From positions 1,798,001 through 1,862,000 of the forward strand of contig OZ252023.1 in NCBI GenBank assembly GCA_965247425.1: a stretch of DNA of 64,000 nucleotides, given 5' to 3'. Origin of the DNA: CAZOZZ01 sp965247425. GTDB lineage: Bacteria > Acidobacteriota > Terriglobia > 20CM-2-55-15. Made by a program: the position numbers and the translations under genes. Below the pieces are notes generated by a model. That model had not been told where the DNA came from. It saw only the letters and a list, made by a program, of their open reading frames with translations, and made no database searches. Shown piece by piece: positions 57,751-64,000 of this stretch; position 1 is the first letter of the stretch, and every line of letters starts with the position of its first letter.

Positions 57751-57848
57751 CCCGCGGGCGCCCACGGAGGGACGCCCCGACACTCTATTTTCAACGCCGA
57801 CGCCGTTCGGGAGGGCGTGTCGGGGTGGCCGTCCCTGGCCACCCGCGG
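57751..57848. repeat. GC-rich palindromic repeat, copy B (inverted relative to copy A)
   Basis: ccgcgggcgcccacggaggg to ggccgtccctggccacccgcgg is the reverse complement of 27676-27773 with few changes (mostly in the central loop, ctattttcaacg). Confidence 0.65.
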
Positions 57849-57978
57849 CCCAGCCTCGAGAGTATCAGGCAACCCCGGCTCCTGAACCGCATTCCTGCAG
57901 TGGGTCCACGGCGACCCACACGTTTGTTCCAATCCGATTTCCGTTTTCGACCGTCTAATTTCAGAGGCGGCTAAATCC

Positions 57979-58209
57979 ATGGTCAACAACTTCATCCCAA
58001 ACTGCGACCTTTGCGGCAAGGAAATTCCAGAGGGGCAGTACACTCAAAGAAGCGTTCGGGGTGGAGGTGTTGAATTCCTGATGGTCCTGCTGGAGAACCC
58101 GGACCCCGATCTGCTGTTTTCAGAAAAGGACGATGGGACAGTGGACCTGGACACCTGTCGGGAATGCTATTTCCGAATGGCCTTCAGCCACAGCGACGCG
58201 GTCAACTGA
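57979..58209 (+). CDS. Small CxxC protein, 76 residues
   Basis: MVNNFIPNCDLCGKEIPEGQ opens with one CxxC, and a second pair occurs near the end (DTCRECYFRMAFSH). Together they could bind one zinc ion. The middle part (VEFLMVLLENPDPDLLFSEKDDGTVDLD) is acidic. A weak ribosome site (agaggcgg) precedes the ATG. I do not recognise the family. The gene is isolated between a palindromic repeat and a CTGACCACT-like repeat. Confidence 0.6.
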   Translation: MVNNFIPNCDLCGKEIPEGQYTQRSVRGGGVEFLMVLLENPDPDLLFSEKDDGTVDLDTCRECYFRMAFSHSDAVN

Positions 58210-58223
58210 AGAAGTGGGTCCCT

Positions 58224-58250
58224 TCCTCAACTGACCACTGGCCACTTTCT
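58224..58250. repeat. CTGACCACTGGCCACT repeat
   Basis: tcaactgaccactggccact lies between the small CxxC gene and the convergent DUF4097 gene; same family as at 42607-42640. Confidence 0.5.
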
Positions 58251-58253
58251 GAC

Positions 58254-59084
58254 TCACGGCCCCTTCCGTATATAAATATTTCCGTTGAATGTCGTTAACT
58301 GAATATCGGGGCCGCCGCCGTTGATGTTGCCGGTGATCGTCTGGTCGATACGGATTCGGTTGCGGTTTCCTCGAGAGTTGTTGACGACGTTGGCCGGGGT
58401 CGGCGACTGCAACTCCACCTCGAAGTCGCTGTAGATTTCTCCGTTGTCGGTTTTCATCTTGACTGTTGCGCGGACGTCGGCCGGTAGCGTGACGTCGATC
58501 TCGCCGTTGAGGGTACTGAACGACATCGGGCTATCTCCGTTGACTTCCGTCAACGTGACCGTTACTTCTCCGTTCAGCGCGTGAGCCACGACGGACCCGG
58601 AGATGTTTGTCAGACGGACTCCGCCGTTCGTGTTGTTGACCTCCACTTCGCCGCGCACGTTGTCGACCTCGATGTCGCCCCCGCTGACGGTGTCGAGGTT
58701 CAGCGACGTGTTGAAGGGAACCCGGATCATCAGGTTGGTTATCCTCGACAGGACACTGGTTTCGATCGTCATGACGTTGTTTCGTTCTTCCACGCTCAGG
58801 CCAGTCGACGTGTTCACGATCCGCCTCAGCCCTTCCGCCCGGTCCGGGTTTCTTTCGGTTCGAGACCCGCGGCCATCGCTGATTGCCCGAATCACGACCT
58901 CGGTTCCGTCATAGCCTTCGACTGTGATTCCGCCCATCAGGATATCGGCGCGGACGGTTCCCGGACGCGATGGATCGGAAAACGGTACGGTGACTTCCTC
59001 TTGCGCGAAGGCCGGCGCCCCCGATACCCCAACCAGGGCGAAGATCAGGCCAACCGACAGGATGATTGGATAGGCTTTCTTCAT
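58254..59084 (-). CDS. Secreted DUF4097-type protein (intact paralogue)
   Basis: The 276-residue protein has a signal peptide (MKKAYPIILSVGLIFALVG...AFAQ) and then short regular strands: VRADILMGGITVEGYDGTEV, NLDTVSGGDIEVDNVRGEVEV, NNTNGGVRLTNISGSVVAH, ALNGEVTVTLTEVNGD and STLNGEIDVTLPADVRATV. These are the DUF4097 beta-solenoid pattern. The ribosome site is agaggaac. It lies directly downstream of a decayed paralogue and of the anti-sigma and ECF sigma genes on the same strand, so it is a probable member of that regulon. It is presumably periplasmic or on the outer membrane; function unknown. Confidence 0.85.
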   Translation of the reverse strand: MKKAYPIILSVGLIFALVGVSGAPAFAQEEVTVPFSDPSRPGTVRADILMGGITVEGYDGTEVVIRAISDGRGSRTERNPDRAEGLRRIVNTSTGLSVEERNNVMTIETSVLSRITNLMIRVPFNTSLNLDTVSGGDIEVDNVRGEVEVNNTNGGVRLTNISGSVVAHALNGEVTVTLTEVNGDSPMSFSTLNGEIDVTLPADVRATVKMKTDNGEIYSDFEVELQSPTPANVVNNSRGNRNRIRIDQTITGNINGGGPDIQLTTFNGNIYIRKGP

Positions 59085-59144
59085 GACTCGTTCCTCTTTA
59101 CAGCGCCAGTGCCGGTACTACAGTCAGTCCGACAGATTTCTTCT

Positions 59145-60044
59145 TCATTGTTCCTGGCGGATGATATGAATGTCTCCATTAAAAGCATCAAGCTCGATCT
59201 CCGGGCCTCCACTGCCAACCCGGACTCCGAAGAAACCCTTGTTCGTGTAAGCGAATCGGCCATTCCTTCTTTCAACCGGCTGCAATGGGTTCGGTACCTG
59301 ACTGGTGTCAAAGTCCGTAAAGGCTTCTCCGGTGAACGTTTTCAGGCGAAAGTCCGCCGAGAGTCCTTCGATAAACCGGACGTCAATGTCTCCGTTGAGT
59401 GACCCGAAGTAGCTGTCACGATCCGGATTTCGATCAAAGGTGACATCCAATCTCTCCGTTCAGAGCGTACGCGTCGCCGGAGCCCGATATCCCGGTCATT
59501 TGTACGCCCCCGTTGATCGTCTTGATGTCGTAGTCCCCGGCCGTTTCTTCGACGGCGATGTCGCCGTTATTAACTGCCCGCAAAAAAAGTTCCATCTCGC
59601 GTGGCACCCTTAACTCGAAGTCGAAGCGAACTTCGTAGCCTTCGTTCCGGCCCCCACGGTAACCGTCGTCCCTGAACGGGCCGTCGACGTACAAGCGCCC
59701 CAGGTTCTCCCGTTCAGAAATGTCCAGCCCGATGTCCTGGCGCGCGACCTCCAGCCTGTCGTCCGACCGGGCTCTAATCCGTCTTGTGAACCGAAAGCTC
59801 GACGCTCGTCCCATCGTATCCGACGACGTCGATCGTGCCATCGACGTTGTCGACCTCCAACCGGGACGTGGACGGGTTGACGATCTCGAAGGTTCTCCGG
59901 ATCGTTTCTTCTTCCTTGTTCCGGCAGTCTGCGCCTTTGCGCCTCGGTCGATGTCGTCCCGAACAGGAGCGCTGCCGTTAGTGCGACACAACCGAGCTGA
60001 ACCGATCTGGATCCCAGGTAAGACCCCTTTCTATTCGAATTCAC
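59145..60044 (-). pseudogene. Frameshifted DUF4097 gene (tandem paralogue)
   Basis: The protein can be followed across three reading frames. The signal peptide (MNSNRKGSYLGSRSVQLGCV ... TSTEAQ) starts at 60044. The next segment (EEETIRRTFEIVNPSTSRLE, then GTIDVVGYDGTSVELSVHKTD) is in another frame and ends at a stop. The main solenoid (DDRLEVARQDIGLDISEREN ... AVNNGDIAVEETAGDYDIKT) is in a third. The C-terminal part (FDRNPDRDSYFGSLNGDIDV ... GGPEIELDAFNGDIHIIRQ) is back in the first. At least three frameshifts separate them, so the gene is dead unless the assembly is wrong. It lies in tandem with the intact copy. Confidence 0.8.
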
Positions 60045-60054
60045 CGCTATCCCC

Positions 60055-60876
60055 CTACAAGCTGAGTTGCTGCAATCCCCACTCGGCGCGTTCCCTCACG
60101 CTTTCGTGAAGAGCGCCGTTTTCTTTCAACTGCTCAAACACCAGAACCGCCCGCTGTTCCCGAAGCTCGACCAGTCCGTTGATGATCGAAATCTGGACGA
60201 GAGGGGAGTCCTGTTGACCGAGCGCTTCGATGATCCCGTCACGAACTCCCGGCGCGTTGCTCGACTGCATGAGGGCATCGATGACCGCAAGCCGGACGTT
60301 GACGTTCGGGTCATGGTTGAGAGTGCTCAACAGTGTCGACAGGACCTCTGGAGCTGGTTGCGTGATCTGAGAACTCCAGTTCACTCCGCGAAGCCTTTGG
60401 GTTGCGGACTGCTGATCGAGCATCGACAGCGCCACCAATTGGCGGAGGCTCTGGACCTCGCCCTGCAATGCGATGAGGTCTCCTCCTCCAGGTGGTTCCG
60501 ACCCGACGAACTGTGCGCCCGCCACGAGGCCGACGATCAGAAGCGCCATGGCCGAAGCCACCTGAACCAGTGGCTGTCTGGGCCACCAGCCGGCGATCCA
60601 GTCGTTGAGTGCTTCGTGCCATCGCGGTCCCGGGTGCGCGTTTGCCAGACCCTCCTCGTATGCTTCGAGCATTGCTTCGAAACGCGCTCGAACCCTGGGA
60701 GTTGGTTCTTCAGAGGGAAGCGTTCCGAGCTTCGCCCAGACGCCTTCCAGGCTTTCGGCTTCCTCCCGGCAGGACTGACAGGTGTTCCAGTGTGACCGAA
60801 TGGCAGTCCCGGAGAGTTCGTCCAGGCTGTCCATCAAATAGTCAGGCAGCTTTTCTCTTACTTTTTCGCATTCCAT
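60055..60876 (-). CDS. Anti-sigma factor: zinc-finger (zf-HC2) domain, membrane helix, HEAT-like repeats
   Basis: The first 40 residues form the anti-sigma zinc domain (HWNTCQSCREEAE, the Hx3Cx2C motif). A linker leads to a membrane helix at residues about 106-123 (VQVASAMALLIVGLVAGAQF). The periplasmic part has a leucine-rich helix (LIALQGEVQSLRQLVALSML) and then HEAT-like repeats (HDPNVNVRLAVIDALMQSSN, VRDGIIEALGQQDSPLVQIS and IINGLVELREQRAVLVFEQL). At 273 residues it is longer than usual for the class. It overlaps the sigma-factor gene by 19 bp. The repeat domain may sense an envelope signal. Confidence 0.88.
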   Translation of the reverse strand: MECEKVREKLPDYLMDSLDELSGTAIRSHWNTCQSCREEAESLEGVWAKLGTLPSEEPTPRVRARFEAMLEAYEEGLANAHPGPRWHEALNDWIAGWWPRQPLVQVASAMALLIVGLVAGAQFVGSEPPGGGDLIALQGEVQSLRQLVALSMLDQQSATQRLRGVNWSSQITQPAPEVLSTLLSTLNHDPNVNVRLAVIDALMQSSNAPGVRDGIIEALGQQDSPLVQISIINGLVELREQRAVLVFEQLKENGALHESVRERAEWGLQQLSL

Positions 60877-61442
60877 GACGCTTTTTCACCTGAAATCTTG
60901 AAGTAGACTTTTCTCAATTCCTGGACGGCTCGAAACACACGAACCTTGACCGTCCCCGTCTCGCAACCCATGACTTCGCCGATCTGGTCATACTTCATAT
61001 TCTGAAAACGGCTCAGTATCAGGACCTCGCGCTTTTCTTCCGGCAGCTGACCGAGCGCGCGTCGTAACATCACCGCCTGTTGCTTCTTTCCAAGGTCTTC
61101 AGGAGCAACCGAGGGGCTCATCGCTTCAAGCAGCGTGTCTTCGAAGTAGTACTCGCGCTTGTGCTTGTGGAGGTGATCGATCCGAGCGTTCCGGGCGATG
61201 TGGTACATCCAGGTCGTCAATCGGCTACCGGGTCGGAACGTGCCCCGGTACTTCAGAATCCGAAAAAACACGTCCTGGACCAGGTCTTCGCTGACCTCCC
61301 GACTGCCGGTCATCCGGATGAAAAAATCGAACAGCTTCCGGTGATAGCGGTCGAAGAGCAGGCCGAGCTTACGAACCTCCCCTCTGCTGACCTCCAGCAT
61401 CAGGTCGTCATCGCTGACGGAACTGATTTCCTGTGCCTCCAT
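60858..61442 (-). CDS. ECF RNA polymerase sigma factor
   Basis: This 194-residue sigma factor has region 2 (LGLLFDRYHRKLFDFFIRMT, EVSEDLVQDVFFRILKYRG and LTTWMYHIARNARIDHLHKH) and region 4 (LPEEKREVLILSRFQNMKY and GEVMGCETGTVKVRVFRAVQ). It starts MEAQEISSVSDDDLMLEVSR. The gene precedes and overlaps the membrane anti-sigma gene, and the two DUF4097 genes follow on the same strand. This makes a four-gene cassette that is probably autoregulated. An ECF-type promoter (AAC-N16-CGT-like) upstream at 61450-61520 is expected, but I could not single one out. Confidence 0.95.
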   Translation of the reverse strand: MEAQEISSVSDDDLMLEVSRGEVRKLGLLFDRYHRKLFDFFIRMTGSREVSEDLVQDVFFRILKYRGTFRPGSRLTTWMYHIARNARIDHLHKHKREYYFEDTLLEAMSPSVAPEDLGKKQQAVMLRRALGQLPEEKREVLILSRFQNMKYDQIGEVMGCETGTVKVRVFRAVQELRKVYFKISGEKASWNAKK

Positions 61443-61834
61443 AATGCCGATTCCACCCTTGAAAACCGATCGGTGGACAAAAGGTTACAGAAAATTGCAG
61501 TTCGCAGGAGAAGGGAATTGGGATCGAGGGACGAATTTGCTTGTGATCTGGTATAAAGCTAAATGTATCTATAGGTTAGCTCGACACCCGAGCGCGATGC
61601 GTTCGCGATCGCTTGCACGACGCCCGAATATCCGTAGTTTAATTGAAGGTGAGGCCCGGGTCTTTTGTCGGCCTTCTCTTCGAGTAAGATCAACGTACTT
61701 CTATTCGTCGAATCCTCTTCGTCTATCTCGAATAACCCGTGCTTCGAACTCGAATGCTTTCCGGCTTCCAGTCCAGAGATGAAAGTGTCCGATCGGTGCC
61801 TCGGACAGTTCCTAAAAAGCTGTTAAGAAAAAGC
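61443..61834. other. Divergent gap between the sigma gene and the TonB receptor gene
   Basis: About 390 bp with a lower GC content than its neighbours (aagatcaacgtacttctattcg). No gene or repeat family is seen. The promoter of the sigma operon should lie at its left side, and that of the receptor at its right. Confidence 0.4.
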
Positions 61835-61863
61835 TTGCAGTGCGCGCACACAATCAGTATACA
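61835..61863 (+). promoter_or_regulatory. Sigma-70 promoter of the TonB-dependent receptor gene
   Basis: TTGCAG (61835-61840) and TATACA (61858-61863) are separated by 17 bases. Transcription would start near 61870, leaving a leader of about 190 bases before the ATG at 62062. Confidence 0.6.
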
Positions 61864-61874
61864 GGTGGCACATA

Positions 61875-62024
61875 GGATACCCGGCTAGCTAGGGTATCCA
61901 GGTGTGAAGCAAGTTCGACAGCAGATACCCGGTGAGGGTACTTGCGATGGGATAGAAGTCCGGCACCACTGTTTGACCGGACGATCCCGATTGACACTTG
62001 TATGCGGGTGAGACGCTGCATACA
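61875..62024 (+). promoter_or_regulatory. 5' leader of the receptor mRNA with three hairpins
   Basis: Stems are GGATACCC 61875-61882 with GGGTATCC 61892-61899, TACCC 61926-61930 with GGGTA 61936-61940, and TGTATGC 61999-62005 with GCATACA 62018-62024. The segment lies wholly between promoter and ribosome site, so it may be a regulatory leader; no known riboswitch motif is recognised. Confidence 0.5.
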
Positions 62025-62061
62025 CAATCTTGCATAGTGGGTGACTTGCAAGGGAGGTCAG

Positions 62062-64000
62062 ATGAAATTGGGTAGGGGAAATCTTTTTGCAGTCCTCGTT
62101 CTTGTCGTGGTGTTGGCCGTACCGGCGTTCCCTCAGGGAGCGACGAACGGAACGATCACGGGAAGAGCCGAGGACATCTCCGGGGCGTTGATCCCAGGAG
62201 TGGAAGTGACGGTATCCAGCTCGGTCATGATTCAGGGCTCGCGAACCGCCATTACAAATGAGACGGGCAGCTTTCGCTTCACGCAGCTGCCAGGCGGTGA
62301 CTATACGGTCAGCTTCTCGCTTCCGGGTTTTGCGACCTTGAACATCGAGGGCGTCACCGTGCGGGTCGGCGCCACGGCGACGGTCAACGGAGCGATGGAA
62401 GTCGCGACGGTGGCTGAAACGATCACGGTAACCAGCCAGGAGCCGACGATCGATCTGGAGCAGGCGACTGTGGCTGTCAACTTCAGCGACAAGGAATTTG
62501 AAGACGTTCCTTACAGTCGGAGTTTGCGCGGGCTCATGATGATGATCCCGGGCGTTTTCGCCACGCGTTTTGACGTCGGCGGATCTTCTTTCGGGACCGG
62601 GTCTTCGTCGGGTGGTCAGGCGTTCGGCAAGAGCGGCGACGCACAGGTGGTCATCGACGGGATGGTCTGGGACCAGCACTACGAAGACTTCGGTTCGTTC
62701 GACGAAGTCCAGGTGACGACGGCGGCCAAGAGTGCCGAGCAGTCGAACCCGGGTACGAGCCTGAGTTTCGTGATCAAGGGTGGAAGCAACGAATTCCACG
62801 GCGAGGCGTCGGCCGACTGGTCCGACTCCAGCTTCGTGTCGAAGAACGTCGACCAGGATCTGCTCGACCGGGGCTTCAGCCCAGGTTCGAACTCCTTCAC
62901 ACGATACAACGACTTCTTCGGAAACATCGGCGGGCCGATCATCAGGGATCGGGCGTGGTTCATGTTCTCCCATCGGGATGGCTACGGCGGGCGGTTGATC
63001 CCCGGGTTCGTAGACGACCGGAACGGAGCGGACCCGCAAACCGGTCCGGCGGCAACGTTCTGGACGAAGTTGAAAGATCCGACCTTGAAGCTGAACTTCC
63101 AGTTGACCGACAGCCTGTCGTACGAAACGATGGTGCAGTTTGGACGGAAGTGGCAGGCGTACCGGACCGGCTCGCGGACGGTGCCGTTGACGGCGACGCA
63201 GAACCAGGACTCCTGGTCTCTGGTCGGCCCGACGTTCAAGTTTGCCTACATCATCAGCCCGACGATGACGCTGGACTGGAGCGCGAACCGCGGTGGTTAC
63301 TGGTGGCCGTCGATTCCCTACACGGAAGACGTTCGGATTACAGACCGGAACTCGGGTGAAACCCGGGGCGGATACTTCCACTCGGTGCGCCGTCCGGTGC
63401 GCTGGCAGTGGGGTACGAACTTCAGTTTGTTCGCCAACCTCGGCAACACTTCGCACGAGTTGAAAACTGGTTACCAGGGCACCTGGGGTTACCAGACGGT
63501 CACGGACCAGATCGGTTACCAGGGCCACACCGAGTACCGGTACCGGTCGACGGACGCGGAAGAAGCGGCTGGAAACTTCTTCTCGAACCCGAATTCGGCT
63601 CGCATTCAGGACACGCCGACGTTCGTGAAGAACGGTGAGAGCTACGACAACATGTACATCCAGGACAAGATTACGATCAACCGCAACTTGACGATCAATC
63701 TGGGTATGCGGTGGGATCGGTACACGTCCTGGGTGCCGGAGCAGGGGAACAACGGTTCGGGCACGTTCGCGACGGAGAACCTGTACCCGGCGCGTGGACC
63801 CGGCGACTTTCCAGTCTACAACAGCATCGTGCCGCGGTTGTCGATGGTCTACGACATTACGGGCGAAGGCCGCGTGGCGTTAAAGGCCAGCTATGGCCGT
63901 TACGCCGGCTCCGACTCGGGAACCGGTATTCTCCCGGGAGCGACGGCTGGAACCATCAACCCGGCGTCGACGACCCGGTGGACCTATGCCTGGGACGGCT
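62062..64000 (+). CDS. TonB-dependent receptor, Oar-like, with carboxypeptidase-regulatory domain (3' end beyond window)
   Basis: The outer-membrane receptor runs off the window after about 646 residues (family members have about 1000). A signal peptide (MKLGRGNLFAVLVLVVVLAVPAFPQ) is followed by a carboxypeptidase-regulatory-like domain (residues about 28-115, GRAEDISGALIPGVEVTVSS and SFRFTQLPGGDYTVSFSLPG). A plug domain (VPYSRSLRGLMMMIPGV...AQVVIDGMVWDQ) and barrel strands come next, many starting with aromatic residues. Aromatic-rich blocks such as WFMFSHRDGYGG and NMYIQDKITINRNLTINLGMRWD are family hallmarks. The ribosome site agggagg lies 5 bp before the ATG. Oar-type proteins import large or complex substrates; ligand unknown. 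Confidence 0.92.
   Translation, partial: MKLGRGNLFAVLVLVVVLAVPAFPQGATNGTITGRAEDISGALIPGVEVTVSSSVMIQGSRTAITNETGSFRFTQLPGGDYTVSFSLPGFATLNIEGVTVRVGATATVNGAMEVATVAETITVTSQEPTIDLEQATVAVNFSDKEFEDVPYSRSLRGLMMMIPGVFATRFDVGGSSFGTGSSSGGQAFGKSGDAQVVIDGMVWDQHYEDFGSFDEVQVTTAAKSAEQSNPGTSLSFVIKGGSNEFHGEASADWSDSSFVSKNVDQDLLDRGFSPGSNSFTRYNDFFGNIGGPIIRDRAWFMFSHRDGYGGRLIPGFVDDRNGADPQTGPAATFWTKLKDPTLKLNFQLTDSLSYETMVQFGRKWQAYRTGSRTVPLTATQNQDSWSLVGPTFKFAYIISPTMTLDWSANRGGYWWPSIPYTEDVRITDRNSGETRGGYFHSVRRPVRWQWGTNFSLFANLGNTSHELKTGYQGTWGYQTVTDQIGYQGHTEYRYRSTDAEEAAGNFFSNPNSARIQDTPTFVKNGESYDNMYIQDKITINRNLTINLGMRWDRYTSWVPEQGNNGSGTFATENLYPARGPGDFPVYNSIVPRLSMVYDITGEGRVALKASYGRYAGSDSGTGILPGATAGTINPASTTRWTYAWDG

Noticed and set aside
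17992..58250. A CRISPR array made of the CTGACCACT or CGCAAAG words
   Set aside because: The units are direct tandems or inverted pairs without unique spacers of constant length, and there are no cas genes in the window.
61885..63528. A 547-residue minus-strand frame
   Set aside because: It is antisense to the TonB-dependent receptor gene and crosses its leader.

Overview
The window reads as a chromosomal segment of a Gram-negative, moderately GC-rich bacterium. The best guess is an Acidobacteriota-like lineage. This is inferred from an Oar-like TonB-dependent receptor with a carboxypeptidase-regulatory N-terminal domain, an ECF sigma / zinc-finger anti-sigma / DUF4097 cassette, a DsbA-VKOR pair, many secreted peptidases and abundant short intergenic repeats. 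There is no rRNA gene and the only tRNA is tRNA-Ser(CGA), so the placement rests on gene content alone.

Layout. 1-1722: cytochrome c maturation (ccmF cut by the window edge, ccmE of the cysteine type). 1850-5381: a Tat-exported aminotransferase, an orphan E1-alpha dehydrogenase subunit and an NHL propeller protein. 5564-6669: VKOR plus DsbA-like oxidoreductase. 6850-7100: a candidate structured RNA with its own promoter and terminator. 7203-10392: queF and transketolase with two copies of a small MITE-like element. 11081-16614: a mobile-element island in which an IS21 element splits a GAF/histidine-kinase gene, followed by tRNA-Ser, an IS1380 element and a palindromic repeat. 16611-24389: an NtrY/NtrC-type two-component system co-directional with an efflux locus (two ABC ATPases, adaptor, TolC) that lacks a permease. 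24544-31554: DUF4097 protein, RecQ, an operon of PQQ propeller, DoxX and TPR/gluzincin proteins, and tadA. 31574-38530: BsuPI-domain protein, M20 and M28 peptidases, SufT and an S9A prolyl oligopeptidase. 38636-42466: a porin-like protein, a metal-binding protein and a HEAT-fused metal permease, with no ATPase. 42720-48939: a complete oligopeptide ABC transporter (oppABCDF), whose gene junctions are mostly filled with short repeats. 49090-56217: a second IS1380 copy split by an IS91-type element, an amino-acid permease and an IS110 element. 56404-61442: a coiled-coil protein, a small CxxC protein, two DUF4097 genes (one decayed), an anti-sigma factor with HEAT-like repeats and its ECF sigma factor. 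62062 to the end: a TonB-dependent receptor running off the window.

Functionally the segment concerns the envelope and nutrient scavenging: peptide uptake (Opp) together with M20, M28 and S9 peptidases, metal uptake, efflux, periplasmic thiol oxidation and cytochrome c assembly.

The most striking feature is the archaeology of mobile DNA. Three insertions can be undone on paper to the base: IS21 with a 6-bp duplication, IS1380 with CTAG duplications, and the IS91-type element with none. Three unrelated elements sit exactly on stop codons of host genes. I found no CRISPR array and no convincing complete novel defence or biosynthetic system. The best candidates for something undescribed are the structured RNA upstream of queF, the permease-less efflux locus, the HEAT-fused metal permease and the sigma/anti-sigma-HEAT/DUF4097 cassette.
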